From: Caldilineaceae bacterium SB0661_bin_32
Lineage (GTDB): Bacteria > Chloroflexota > Anaerolineae > Caldilineales > Caldilineaceae
Reading direction: 5' to 3'
DNA: 48,327 nt
NCBI GenBank assembly: GCA_009841235.1
Contig: VXMH01000088.1
Span: forward strand, 1 to 48,327
Numbering within the stretch: the first letter of the stretch is position 1; the number at the start of each line of letters is the position of its first letter. Positions 1 through 8,476 of the stretch are shown one piece after another. Made by a program: the position numbers and the translations under genes. The notes under the pieces were generated by a model. The model ran no database searches and was not told where the DNA came from. It worked only from the letters and a program-made list of their open reading frames with translations.

Positions 1-2
1 TC

Positions 3-698
3 GTGGTCCTCTTGTTCCCCATCCTCACAGGTTGCTATCCTAGCGCTCCGGTGACGGCCATTGGGACGCCGCCCCCATTCTCTTGCGGCAACTTTACTGA
101 GCCCTACTGGCAAGAGTTCAGATTCGGTGTCGATTCCCCCGATGAAGTTATTGAAACCGTTATCAAACTTTGGAACACAGATAGGGAACAGATCTTTCTT
201 GATGAGTTGAGTCGAGAAGAGACTCTCCTGGTGAGATGGGAGGACAGCCAGGGGGAGCGGGTCTATTCGGCTCGGTTTCGAGAAGGGGAGTTCCATCAAG
301 TGTTAGTTAGTTTTAAGTCAGGCCGGAGACCGACGCTGGCCCAGGTGATCGACTGCCTGGGCTTTCCGGAATACTTTGCAGCTTATGAAGCACGAGGCGT
401 TGAGAAAGACAGTTTCGTCTTAGCACTTTCATATCCGGAAAAGGGATTCGAAATCTACCATGTTTCCTTTGGGGCACTACCGAAGTCAACTACAGATTTG
501 CCTGCACGGCTGATAGATAATCTATCTGTCGTCGCTCCAGGTCCCCCGGAACAAATGGTGCGCGACGTCTATTCCTATGGACACTTGCCTTCTGTACATG
601 CTTGGGGACTCTGCGTTCTCAGGCCGTGGCCTGGCTCGATTGGGGCGATTGAAATAGAATCGTTTCTCGGCGCAGATCCCCGGTGCAAGCAGCCGTAG
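3..698 (+). CDS. Lipoprotein-like protein of unknown function, 5' end cut by window
   Basis: The reading frame is already open at the window edge; the GTG at base 3 is only the first possible start, and the real start probably lies upstream. A short hydrophobic stretch followed by LTGC (residues 8-11) looks like the end of a lipoprotein signal peptide, so the mature protein would be anchored by a lipidated cysteine outside the cytoplasmic membrane. The remaining ~220 residues are soluble and mixed alpha/beta, with no motif I recognise. It ends just before an RHS remnant on the same strand, but no functional link is visible. Coding status is likely because the frame is long and lipobox-led. 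Confidence 0.6.
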   Translation: MVLLFPILTGCYPSAPVTAIGTPPPFSCGNFTEPYWQEFRFGVDSPDEVIETVIKLWNTDREQIFLDELSREETLLVRWEDSQGERVYSARFREGEFHQVLVSFKSGRRPTLAQVIDCLGFPEYFAAYEARGVEKDSFVLALSYPEKGFEIYHVSFGALPKSTTDLPARLIDNLSVVAPGPPEQMVRDVYSYGHLPSVHAWGLCVLRPWPGSIGAIEIESFLGADPRCKQP

Positions 699-722
699 TA
701 ATGGGTACGATTTGGGAAGTGA

Positions 723-983
723 ATTGCCGGGACAGTAACCAGCTTCGGCGGCCTGCGCGTTGCGGTCAAGCGCGGCGGCATTCTCTTCCACCTGCACGGC
801 GACCATCTCGGCAGTACATCGCTCACCACGGCGGGGTCAACCGCAGAGGCCAGCCGCACATACTATGCCTACGGTTCTGAGCGCGCCGCGTCGGGCGACC
901 TCAGGACCGACCGCACCTTCACCGGGCAGAAGCGCGACGCCACCGGCCTGCTCTACCAGATTCTGAAGTCATGCGATTCTTAG
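723..983 (+). pseudogene. RHS repeat-associated core fragment
   Basis: A frame without a start codon, entered after a TGA at 720-722, reads as the conserved RHS core: GGILFHLHGDHLGSTSLTT, then RTYYAYGSERAASG, then RTFTGQKRDATGLLYQ, ending at TAG 981-983. In intact RHS/YD-repeat proteins this stretch sits just before the variable C-terminal toxin or tip domain and usually runs on into a GARYYDP motif, which is missing here. Only about 86 codons remain. It is therefore a decayed fragment of an RHS gene or a displaced RHS tip, not a working gene. The family call is from motif recognition. Confidence 0.75.
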
Positions 984-1079
984 GAAACTTCTTTAGAGTT
1001 TGACTCCCAATAGAATGGCCTTCTGCATACGTCGGGTGAGCGTGGTCGCTCCAGTGAGCCGCGTGATAGTTACCTGCTG

Positions 1080-2318
1080 TCAGCGCTCAAGGGCGGCGGT
1101 GATGTCGGCGATGATGTCCTGGGGATCTTCGGCGCCGACCGCGAGGCGGACGAGGCCGTCGGATATGCCGACGGCAGCGCGCTGGGCCGGGGAGAGGGCG
1201 CGGTGGGAGGCGTGGCTGGGGTAGAGGACGAGCGAGTAGATGTCGCCGACGGTGGTGGCGGGCTGGACCATCTGCAGGGCTTCAAGGAAGCGGAAGACGT
1301 CGGGCTGGACGGCGTTTTTGAGCTCAAGGGCGACGACGGCGCCGTAACCGAGGCCGTGAAAGAGGTCGCCGGCGAGTTCATGTTGGGGATGGTCGGGCAG
1401 GCCGGGATAGCGGACGGAGGCGAGAGCGGGATGGGAGCTCAGCTGTTCGGCGACGACGGCGGCGTTGCGGCACTGGCGCTCGACGCGCAGGGGCATGGTC
1501 TTCATGCCGCGGTGCAGGAGCCAGGCTTCGTGAGGGCCGAGATTGGCGCCGGTCTTTTTGAGGAACTCCCAGAAGGCGGGGCGCAGCCCGTTGCGGGCCG
1601 CGACTACGCCGCCCAGGACGTCTCCGTGGCCGCCTATGTATTTTGTGGCGCTGTGGATGACGACGTCGACGCCGTGGGCGAGCGGGCGAAAGAGCATGGG
1701 TGTGGCGAAGGTGTTGTCGACGAGCAGAAGGGTGTTGTGGGCGCGGCAGAGCTGCGCGAGGCGGGGGACGTCGACGACCTTGAGAAGCGGATTGGAGATG
1801 GTCTCGACGATGAGGAGAACGGGCGCCTCGCGGGCGAGCAGCCGCTCGACCGCCGCGAGGTCGGTGGCGTCGACGAAGAGGCCCCTTACGCCGTACTGGG
1901 GCCACAGGCTGTCAACGAGCGAATAGGTGGCGCCGTAGCAGTCCTGGGCCGCGGCGACGGTGGCGCCGGACCGGAGGCCGCAGGCGGCCATGGCGAGGTG
2001 AACTGCGGCCATGCCGCTGCCGGTGGCGAGCGCGAAGTGGTCGCCGGCCTGCTCGGGCATGTCGTGGCATTCGAGCGCGACGACGGCGTCTTGAAAAGCG
2101 GCGACGGTGGGATTGCCGTAGCGTCCGTAGACGTAGAGATCGGGGTCGCCGCCGAGAGCGCTGTCGAGGTGGGCGGTGTCGTCGTAGACGTAGCCGATGC
2201 TGGGGATGATGCCGCTGACGACGGGCGCTGAGGAGACGGGGCCGGCGGGCGGGGCGTAGCGGCGGGCTTCGCCGCCGTGGAGGGCCTTGCTGTCTATTGA
2301 CTTGGGTGTAAATGGCAT
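1080..2318 (-). CDS. Cys/Met metabolism PLP-dependent enzyme (cystathionine gamma-synthase / gamma-lyase type)
   Basis: A 412-residue fold-type I PLP enzyme of the Cys_Met_Meta_PP family, cytoplasmic, with usual length for the family. Visible marks are RYGNPT near residue 66, the ATGSGMAAV phosphate-binding loop near 98, DNTFATP at 201-207 with the PLP-ring aspartate, and HSATKYIGGHGDVLGG around the Schiff-base lysine K226. The family makes or cleaves cystathionine, methionine or homocysteine thioethers; sequence alone does not tell synthase from lyase. It starts 26 bases after mreB on the same strand and so may be read through from it. Annotation as gamma-synthase, gamma-lyase or methionine gamma-lyase is equally possible. 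Confidence 0.9.
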   Translation of the reverse strand: MPFTPKSIDSKALHGGEARRYAPPAGPVSSAPVVSGIIPSIGYVYDDTAHLDSALGGDPDLYVYGRYGNPTVAAFQDAVVALECHDMPEQAGDHFALATGSGMAAVHLAMAACGLRSGATVAAAQDCYGATYSLVDSLWPQYGVRGLFVDATDLAAVERLLAREAPVLLIVETISNPLLKVVDVPRLAQLCRAHNTLLLVDNTFATPMLFRPLAHGVDVVIHSATKYIGGHGDVLGGVVAARNGLRPAFWEFLKKTGANLGPHEAWLLHRGMKTMPLRVERQCRNAAVVAEQLSSHPALASVRYPGLPDHPQHELAGDLFHGLGYGAVVALELKNAVQPDVFRFLEALQMVQPATTVGDIYSLVLYPSHASHRALSPAQRAAVGISDGLVRLAVGAEDPQDIIADITAALER

Positions 2319-2344
2319 GGTGTCGGGTGGACGGCGCGGGCGGT

Positions 2345-3355
2345 TTATGAGTAGAGCATGGGCAGGCTGCGGCGCATGATTTCGTAGTTTTCGAGGGCGC
2401 GGCCGGCGCCGAGAGCCACGCAGGCCATCGGATTTTCGGCGACGTAGGCGGGGACGCCGGTCTCATGGGTAAAGAGCGAGGCGATGAGGCGGAGCTGGGC
2501 GCCGCCGCCGGTGATGACCATGCCGCGGTCGATAATGTCGGCGGCGAGCTCGGGCGGCGCCTTTTCGAGGGTGGCGCGCACGGTGCGGACGATGGCCTGC
2601 AGGGGCTCGAGCATGGCCTCGATCACTTCGCTGTTGGTGATTTCAATGGTCTTTGGGAGGCCGTTGATCTGGTCGCGTCCGCGCACCTCGATGGCGCGGT
2701 CTTCTTCGGTGGGCAGCGCGGAGCCGATGGCGATCTTGATCTCTTCGGCGGTCTGCTCGCCGACGTGGAGGTTATATTTTTTGCGGATATAGCTGACGAT
2801 CGATTCGTCGAGACGGTTGCCGCCGACGCGCACGCTGCTCCAGACGACGATGTCGTACATGGAGACGATGGCGGCTTCGGTGGTGCCGCCGCCCATATCG
2901 ACGACCATGTTCCCGGTTGGCGTGCCGATTGGGAGACCGGCGCCGTAGGCTGCGGCCAGAGGCTCGGGGATGAGGTAGGCAGCGCCGGCGCCGGCCTGCA
3001 TGGCGGCGTCGTGGACGGCGCGCTCCTCGACGGAGGTGACGCCGCGCGGGGTGCTGATCATCACCCTGGGCTTGAATAGGGGGAAGCGGCCGACGATGTC
3101 CTGGATGAATTTGCGCAGCATGGCCTCGGTGACGACGAAATCGGCGATGACGCCGTCGCGCATGGGGCGGACGACTTCGATGCTCTCCGGCGTGCGGCCG
3201 AGCGTATCGTAGGCCTCGTGGCCGATCAGCACCATCTTGTTGGCCTCGCGGCGTATGGCCACGACGGATGGTTCATGCAAAACGATCCCCCGCCCCCGCA
3301 CGTGTACCAGAACGTTGACTGTACCGAGGTCGATTCCAATCTGTTTTTCAAACAT
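2345..3355 (-). CDS. mreB: Rod shape-determining protein MreB/Mbl
   Basis: An actin-like ATPase that polymerises under the cytoplasmic membrane and guides cell-wall synthesis. Actin-fold motifs are clear: phosphate-1 loop IGIDLGTVN at residues 7-14, phosphate-2 loop [10 protein letters not shown] mid-protein, and adenosine loop ITGGGAQL near the C-terminus. I chose the ATG at 3355 (MFEKQIG), giving 336 residues, the usual MreB size; the frame runs 22 codons further upstream but those residues do not look like MreB. mreC and mreD are not next to it, so this is a lone mreB-type gene, as is common for second copies or Mbl. A promoter-like element lies at 3473-3502. Confidence 0.93.
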   Translation of the reverse strand: MFEKQIGIDLGTVNVLVHVRGRGIVLHEPSVVAIRREANKMVLIGHEAYDTLGRTPESIEVVRPMRDGVIADFVVTEAMLRKFIQDIVGRFPLFKPRVMISTPRGVTSVEERAVHDAAMQAGAGAAYLIPEPLAAAYGAGLPIGTPTGNMVVDMGGGTTEAAIVSMYDIVVWSSVRVGGNRLDESIVSYIRKKYNLHVGEQTAEEIKIAIGSALPTEEDRAIEVRGRDQINGLPKTIEITNSEVIEAMLEPLQAIVRTVRATLEKAPPELAADIIDRGMVITGGGAQLRLIASLFTHETGVPAYVAENPMACVALGAGRALENYEIMRRSLPMLYS

Positions 3356-3472
3356 AGAGTTATTTCGTATCTGTTGTAAGTCGGGATGCAGGGGAGACTG
3401 AATTTTGCGAGCGGAGCGCACACTGTAACGGCTTTGTGCAGGTTGACGCCCTTTTTCAGGTCATAGAGTTTT

Positions 3473-3502
3473 ATTATAGCTTCAATCTTTCGGGTAGGAC
3501 AA
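3473..3502 (-). promoter_or_regulatory. Putative sigma-70-type promoter for mreB
   Basis: Read on the minus strand, TTGTCC (3502-3497) and a perfect TATAAT (3478-3473) are 18 bases apart. The element lies in the gap between the small membrane protein gene and mreB, about 110 bases upstream of the mreB ATG, so mreB is probably transcribed separately from the ABC importer locus. Confidence 0.5.
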
Positions 3503-3543
3503 ATCAGTTTCCGAATTTCAGGTTCGCATTGCGCGACCGGTTG

Positions 3544-3747
3544 CTACTTGCGCCTGGAACGTGCATAGCTGACGGCGCCGTACATACCGACGAGCAGGCC
3601 GGCCAGAGAGGCGAAGTAGGAGAGAAAGCTGAGCAGAAAACCGGCTTCGATGAGCTTGATGACCATGGCGAAGGCCAGGAGAAAGCCGAACAGGAGCAGG
3701 AAGAAGCCGTAGAGAATCAGATAGAGTGGCGAAGTGGGCATACGCAT
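3544..3747 (-). CDS. Small two-helix membrane protein
   Basis: A 67-residue protein with two strongly hydrophobic segments (about residues 8-30 and 36-58) and a basic RSRRK tail, so an inner-membrane hairpin protein with both ends probably inside. It starts 18 bases after the stop of the importer ATPase gene and is the last gene of that run. The second importer locus also ends with a small membrane protein gene, although the two proteins are not obviously related. No family is recognised. The compact position and hydrophobic profile support a real gene; the function is unknown. Confidence 0.6.
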   Translation of the reverse strand: MRMPTSPLYLILYGFFLLLFGFLLAFAMVIKLIEAGFLLSFLSYFASLAGLLVGMYGAVSYARSRRK

Positions 3748-3765
3748 GGCAGGTGGCGTTGTCGC

Positions 3766-4815
3766 TCACGAAACGGCAGGCGCGTCCTGATAGAGGAAGC
3801 AGCGGGAGAAATGCTGGGGCTCCGGCTCGAAATCGAGCGGTGTTTCCAGTTCGCAGAGATTTTCCATGAATTGGGTGCAGCGCGGGTGAAAGCGGCAGCC
3901 CGAGGGCGGATTCACGAGGCTGGGCGGCTCGCCGGGCGGCACGTCGCGGAAGACGTGCGCGTTTTCGGGGTCCGGGTCGGCGATGGCGGCCAGCAGGGCG
4001 CGGGTGTAGGGATGCAGCGGGTTGCGGAGCAGGTCGTTCATGCGGGACTGCTCGACGATTTCGCCGGCGTACATGACGAAGATCCGCTCGGAGAAGTAGC
4101 GCACGGTCGAGAGGTCGTGGGTGATGTAGACGACGGCGAGATTGTGCGTTCGCTGCAGCCCTTGCAGGAGGCGGAGGACCTCGACGCGCACGGACATGTC
4201 GAGCATGGAGACCGGTTCGTCGGCGACGATCATGCGCGGGTGCAGAAGCATGGCGCGGGCAATAACGACGCGCTGCTGCTGACCGCCGCTGAGCATATGG
4301 GGAAAGCGCGGCAGAATGTCATCGACAGGCGTGAGTCGAACCTCCTCCATGACCTCGCGGATGCGATGCCGGCGTTCGGACTCGTTCATGTTGCCGTGGA
4401 TCTTGAGGGGTTCGCCGAGGATGCGCCGGATGTCCATGAAGGGCGGCAGCGCGCCGAAGGGATCCTGTTGAACGTAGCCGACCTGTGAGCGGTACCACTG
4501 CATCTCTTTGGCGTCGAGGGCGCTGAGATCGCGGCCCTCGAAGATGACGGAGCCCTCGGTCGGCCTGTGCAACCCGAGGATCGTCTTCATCAGGGTGGAC
4601 TTGCCGCAGCCGCTTTCGCCGACGATGGCGATGGCTTCGCCGGCGTGCAGGTCGAAGCTGACGTCGTCGACCGCGCGGACGGTGCCGGCGCGTCCGAAGC
4701 CCCAGCGCCTCAACTCGAACCAGGTGCGCAGGTTGCGCAGGGAGAGGAGGGGCTCGGCCGCGGCGGAGCCGTTGGCGGACTGGGTCTGTGCGGTTTCAAG
4801 GGTGGTCGTTGTCAT
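3766..4815 (-). CDS. Dipeptide/oligopeptide-type ABC importer ATPase (OppF/DppF-like)
   Basis: A 349-residue cytoplasmic ATPase energising the neighbouring permeases. Walker A GESGCGKS is at 66-73, a Q-loop QQDPFG near 116, the ABC signature LSGGQQQR at 175-182 and Walker B with DEP near 199. The C-terminus has the oligopeptide-transporter extension (PPSGCRFHPRCTQ), which is specific to the Opp/Dpp/nickel class. The start at 4815 (MTTTTLET) gives an N-terminal lead before the first ABC strand. It follows the OppD-like gene by 67 bases on the same strand; together they form the single heterodimeric ATPase pair of this locus, possibly serving both permease pairs. Confidence 0.93.
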   Translation of the reverse strand: MTTTTLETAQTQSANGSAAAEPLLSLRNLRTWFELRRWGFGRAGTVRAVDDVSFDLHAGEAIAIVGESGCGKSTLMKTILGLHRPTEGSVIFEGRDLSALDAKEMQWYRSQVGYVQQDPFGALPPFMDIRRILGEPLKIHGNMNESERRHRIREVMEEVRLTPVDDILPRFPHMLSGGQQQRVVIARAMLLHPRMIVADEPVSMLDMSVRVEVLRLLQGLQRTHNLAVVYITHDLSTVRYFSERIFVMYAGEIVEQSRMNDLLRNPLHPYTRALLAAIADPDPENAHVFRDVPPGEPPSLVNPPSGCRFHPRCTQFMENLCELETPLDFEPEPQHFSRCFLYQDAPAVS

Positions 4816-4882
4816 CGTCGACCTTTCAGTGCGCGCGGGGTCTCCGCGGCGCGGATAACGGCGAAATGAACAGCCGTGCGCA

Positions 4883-5863
4883 CTACCGGCTGTCTCCGTT
4901 CTGATGGAGCCAGCACTTGACGTGCTGGCGGCGGCCGGCGCGGACCAGTTCGGGGTCGCTTTCGCAGAGCTCGAAGCGGTGGTCGCAGCGCGGCGCGAAG
5001 CGGCAGCCCGGGGACAGGTCGAGCAGGCTGGGGGGCTGACCGCTGATGAAGTCCGGTTCCTCGGTCTGGCGCAGCTTGGGAACGCTGGACATCAGCTTCT
5101 GTGAGTAGGGATGGAGCGGCTCGACAAAAAAGCGCTCGGCGTCGTTCACCTCGACGAGCTGGCCGGCGTACATGACGGCGGCGCGGTCGGCCAGCTCGCT
5201 GGAGGTGCCGATGTCGTGGGTGATGAGGATGAAGCTGGTCGAGGTCTCCTGCTTGACCCTCTTGAGGACGTTCATGATGTTGGCCTGCGTGAGGACGTCG
5301 AGCGCGGAGGTCGGCTCGTCCAGGATGATCAGGTCCGGGTCGGTCACCATGGCCATGGCGATGGCGACGCGCTGGCGCATGCCGCCGCTGAGCTCGAAGG
5401 CGTAGCGGTTGATGAAGTCGGCGGGGACGCCTACGTGTTGAAAGGAGACGGCGACCCGTTCGAGGGCCTGGGCGCGCTGGATCCCGTAGTGGGAAAGGAG
5501 CGGTTCTGCCACCTGGTCGCCGACTTTGAGGACCGGGTTGAGCGAGTTCATGGCGGCCTGCGGCACGAGAGAAATCTGCACCCAGCGCACCTGCTGGCGG
5601 TACTCTTCGTCGCTCAGCTGCATGACCTCCTGCCCGTTGAGCTTGACGCTGCCGGAATAGGTGTGGACGTTGCGGGGGAGCAGGCGCAGGATCGCCCTGG
5701 TGAGCGAGGTCTTGCCGCAGCCGGATTCGCCCAGGATGACCATGGCCTCGTTGCGGCGCAGATTCAGGCTGACGCCGTCGACGGCGTGCAGTACGCCCTG
5801 CTGCGTGCGGAAATAGAGACGCAGGTCCTCGATTTGCAGTACCGGCGGATCGGAAAAGGCCAT
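4883..5863 (-). CDS. Dipeptide/oligopeptide-type ABC importer ATPase (OppD/DppD-like)
   Basis: The partner ATPase, 326 residues from the ATG at 5863 (MAFSDPPV). The frame runs further upstream, but that part overlaps the permease gene and does not look like an ABC protein. Walker A GESGCGKT is at 45-52, signature LSGGMRQR and Walker B LIILDEPTSALD follow, and the C-terminal Opp extension contains SPGCRFAPRCDH. Its start codon overlaps the stop of the permease gene by one base (TGATG), which suggests translational coupling. Family assignment is firm; the substrate is unknown. Confidence 0.93.
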   Translation of the reverse strand: MAFSDPPVLQIEDLRLYFRTQQGVLHAVDGVSLNLRRNEAMVILGESGCGKTSLTRAILRLLPRNVHTYSGSVKLNGQEVMQLSDEEYRQQVRWVQISLVPQAAMNSLNPVLKVGDQVAEPLLSHYGIQRAQALERVAVSFQHVGVPADFINRYAFELSGGMRQRVAIAMAMVTDPDLIILDEPTSALDVLTQANIMNVLKRVKQETSTSFILITHDIGTSSELADRAAVMYAGQLVEVNDAERFFVEPLHPYSQKLMSSVPKLRQTEEPDFISGQPPSLLDLSPGCRFAPRCDHRFELCESDPELVRAGRRQHVKCWLHQNGDSR

Positions 5864-7224
5864 CACAGATCTCGCAGTCTGGGATTGAAGACTCTGTCCA
5901 GGGCGAAACCGACCATGGAAAAGCCGAGGCCGGAGATGAGCAGGAGCGCGGCCGGCTCGAGCACCCAGTAGTAGTTGCCCTGGTAGAGCGCGTCGTTGAC
6001 GCGCGCGTCGCTGAGCACCTTGCCCCAAGTGGGGAGGAGGGGGTCGCCCAGGTTGAGCACGGCCAGCGTGGCCTCGACGAAGACGAAGGAGGGGATGGCC
6101 ACCACAAAACCGGGCACGAGGGTGGGAATCAGGCGGGGGATGAGGTAGAGGAAGATGATGCGGAAGTTGCCGGCGCCGTAGGCGCGGGCGGCCTCGAAGT
6201 AGGGCGACTCCTTGATCTGGAGGAAGATGGCGCGGCTGGTCTTAATGCCTGAACTGAAGACGCTCAACGCGATGAGGACACCGAGCATAACCCAGATGCT
6301 GCGCGAGTAAAAGAGACCGACCATGATCAGGATGGGAAGGACCGGCAGGATGAGGTTGACCTCGGTTATGCGCTGGATCGCGGCGTCAACGATTCCTCCG
6401 AACCATACCCCGATGGCGGCCACGATGAATGTGCTTACGGAGGTCCCAACCGCTGCCAGGAGGCCGAAGGCGAGGGCGACGGGCATGCCCCACATCAGGG
6501 CCAGCATGAGATCGCGGCGCAGATGATCGGTGCCGGCGAGGCCGTAGACTTTGCCGTAGACGACGAGGCGGGCGTCGACGTCGGCGTCATCCTCGAAGAC
6601 GAGCCCGGCGGCGACGAGCCGGTAGGTACCCTTGAGCGGCCTGGGGTCTTTTTCGTCCGAGGCGGGATCGGCGAAGAGGCCGATTTCCGCCCTTACGCCG
6701 TCGAGACGTCTTTCCAGTTTTTCTTCCTGCGAGAAGCGGACGGTAACGGGCCCCTCAACGGTGACGTCGGCGATGCGGATCTCGCGTCCGTCGGGCGTCA
6801 GCCAGGTGAGCGATACGAGCGGGCGTTTCTGTTCATGCTCTGAGGTGAGGAAGAGAGAGATCTCCTGCGGAAACTCGTCGGCGGTGTAGTCGAAGGTGAA
6901 GGTGGTGATGACGTCGGTCATCTCTTCCGAGACGACTTGGCGCTCCTTTTGAACGGAAGCGTCATCGGATTCGCCGGCGGGGCCCAGGATCACCGTTTCG
7001 GGCAGGTTGACGCCGGGGAAGAGATTCACCCATTTGGGCTGGGCGGTGCGCGGGTTTTCGAGCCATACGCCCTCTCCGCCTCGCCAAAGGTCTATCGCTT
7101 CACTGTAGGGAATGGCGATCACGATATAGATCGAAAAGAGGACCATGGCCGCGATGATGGCGAGACCGGCGACGGCTGAGGGATACTGGGAAAGAGCGGC
7201 CAGGGTGCGGCGAACTGCTGTCAT
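5863..7224 (-). CDS. OppC/DppC-like permease with a large extracytoplasmic insertion
   Basis: A 453-residue binding-protein-dependent permease, much longer than the usual ~300. After the first membrane helix (about 18-38) comes a soluble, strand-rich segment (about 41-228) before the typical OppC entry motif, here GTDHLRRDLM at 231-240, and then the BPD_transp_1 helices with the EAA coupling loop EAARAYGAGNFRII. By membrane topology the insertion should face the outside, where the binding protein docks. In the entry motif the usual GRD is RRD. It overlaps the preceding permease gene by four bases (ATGA). The adjacent binding protein is itself unusual, so the two may be adapted to each other. 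Confidence 0.9.
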   Translation of the reverse strand: MTAVRRTLAALSQYPSAVAGLAIIAAMVLFSIYIVIAIPYSEAIDLWRGGEGVWLENPRTAQPKWVNLFPGVNLPETVILGPAGESDDASVQKERQVVSEEMTDVITTFTFDYTADEFPQEISLFLTSEHEQKRPLVSLTWLTPDGREIRIADVTVEGPVTVRFSQEEKLERRLDGVRAEIGLFADPASDEKDPRPLKGTYRLVAAGLVFEDDADVDARLVVYGKVYGLAGTDHLRRDLMLALMWGMPVALAFGLLAAVGTSVSTFIVAAIGVWFGGIVDAAIQRITEVNLILPVLPILIMVGLFYSRSIWVMLGVLIALSVFSSGIKTSRAIFLQIKESPYFEAARAYGAGNFRIIFLYLIPRLIPTLVPGFVVAIPSFVFVEATLAVLNLGDPLLPTWGKVLSDARVNDALYQGNYYWVLEPAALLLISGLGFSMVGFALDRVFNPRLRDL

Positions 7225-8363
7225 ACCTGCCCTCCCGGATTGCCGCCTACTTTGACGCGGGGGTCTATGAGGGCGTAGACGATATCGAGGAAGAAGACGG
7301 TGATGCCGAGCAGGTAGGCGTAGATGACGGTGGAGCCCACGATCACCGACGTTTCAAAGATGTTGGAGGCCAGATAGAAGAGCCGCCCCAGGCCCGGCCA
7401 GTTGAAGATCGTCTCCAAGACGATTGAGCCGAACCAGAGGCCAATGATTGAGAGCGCCAGGCCGGTCACGATGGAGGGCATGGTCGGCCGCATGATGTAG
7501 CGGCGCTCGACCACACGGTCGGACAGGCCCTTGGCGCGGGCCATGTCGACGTAGTCTTCGTTGGAAAAGATGAGAAAGAAGGTACGCCAGCCGTAGATGC
7601 CCAGGAAGATGGCGCTGAAAAAGATGGCGATGACCGGCAGCACCATGTGGTTGAGAACGCTCAGGGCGTAGTTGATGATCGATTCGGGCGGCGGCGCGGA
7701 GACGAGTCCTCCGAAAGGGAACCAGCCCAGCAGGGCGGCAAAGAGCAGTATGAAAAAGAGGCCGTAAAACCAGCTGGGGGCAGCGGACGTGGGGGCCAAT
7801 CCAATGATTAGCCGGTCCAGCCGGCTGCCGTAGTTGCGGGAAAGATAGAGGGCGACGAAGATTCCGACGAAGAAGAGCATGAAGAAGGAGGTGGAGAAGA
7901 GAAGCAAGGTGGCCGGCAAACGCTCCAGGATGATGTTGCGCACCTGCCGCGAGCCGCTGTCGCTGGACATATTGTCGGCCCAGCCCAGGTCCAGTGTCAT
8001 GGCCCCCCAGAGGAAGCGGAAGCTGCGCAGGAGGAAGGGCTGGTCGAGCCCCATCCGCTTTTCCTGCAGAGCGACGAGCTTGTCGATATGCTCGCGGCGC
8101 TCTTCGGCGGTCATGTTTCTGAACTCTTCACTCTGCCCCGTGGCGATCGCCACTGTCTCACGGATATAGCCTTTGCGAATGTTATCGACGTGGCCGCCCA
8201 TATTGGCGATGATAATCGTCAGATAGACGCCGATCAGGATGGTGATGAGCATCGCAATCATACGCATCCCGGTGTAGTGCACGACACGGGTGAGCGTGCT
8301 TTGCGACTCAGGTCTCTCGACGCTGGCGGCGTCGGGTCGGAGGGGCAGAGCGGCATCGGTCAT
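7221..8363 (-). CDS. OppB/DppB-like ABC importer permease
   Basis: A 380-residue inner-membrane permease of the BPD_transp_1 family, somewhat longer than typical OppB (~310-340) because of a charged stretch between helix 1 and the first conserved loop (about residues 60-120, with NMTAEERREHIDKL). The EAA-loop region reads VDMARAKGLSDRVVERRYIM and the C-terminal LLGITVFFLDIVYALIDPRVKVG is characteristic of OppB. I chose the ATG at 8363 (MTDAALPL) because GAGAGGA lies just upstream of it; a TTG five codons earlier is the alternative. It pairs with the OppC-like gene that overlaps its end. Confidence 0.92.
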   Translation of the reverse strand: MTDAALPLRPDAASVERPESQSTLTRVVHYTGMRMIAMLITILIGVYLTIIIANMGGHVDNIRKGYIRETVAIATGQSEEFRNMTAEERREHIDKLVALQEKRMGLDQPFLLRSFRFLWGAMTLDLGWADNMSSDSGSRQVRNIILERLPATLLLFSTSFFMLFFVGIFVALYLSRNYGSRLDRLIIGLAPTSAAPSWFYGLFFILLFAALLGWFPFGGLVSAPPPESIINYALSVLNHMVLPVIAIFFSAIFLGIYGWRTFFLIFSNEDYVDMARAKGLSDRVVERRYIMRPTMPSIVTGLALSIIGLWFGSIVLETIFNWPGLGRLFYLASNIFETSVIVGSTVIYAYLLGITVFFLDIVYALIDPRVKVGGNPGGQV

Positions 8364-8381
8364 GGAGGGTCCTCTCAATAC

Positions 8382-8429
8382 GAGGAGAGAGTGAAGAGGA
8401 GTGAGGAGAGAGAAAAAACCTCTCTCCTC
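8382..8429. repeat. GA-rich dispersed repeat, copy A, with a strong hairpin
   Basis: The gap between the binding-protein gene and its permease gene holds a purine-rich block beginning GAGGAGAGAGTGAAG at 8382, followed by a perfect 10-bp stem (8403-8412 with 8420-8429) around a seven-base A-rich loop. The first 20 bases are identical to the block at 34829-34848, and relatives occur at 34402-34424 and 48207-48237. On the transcribed minus strand the hairpin loop is U-rich. It could dampen read-through or protect the upstream binding-protein mRNA. Confidence 0.7.
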
Positions 8430-8476
8430 GTTCCTTACTTCTCGCCCGTCACTCCCTTTGTTTCACGGATTCAATG

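Noticed and set aside
1203..2231. Long plus-strand frame (342 codons) opposite the PLP enzyme gene
   Set aside because: It is the antisense shadow of a strongly supported enzyme gene in GC-rich DNA, with a Gly/Val/Asp-biased composition and no domain.
4812..6107. 431-codon minus-strand frame rich in Arg and Pro
   Set aside because: Out-of-frame shadow of the OppD-like ATPase and the permease end; low-complexity residues, no motif.
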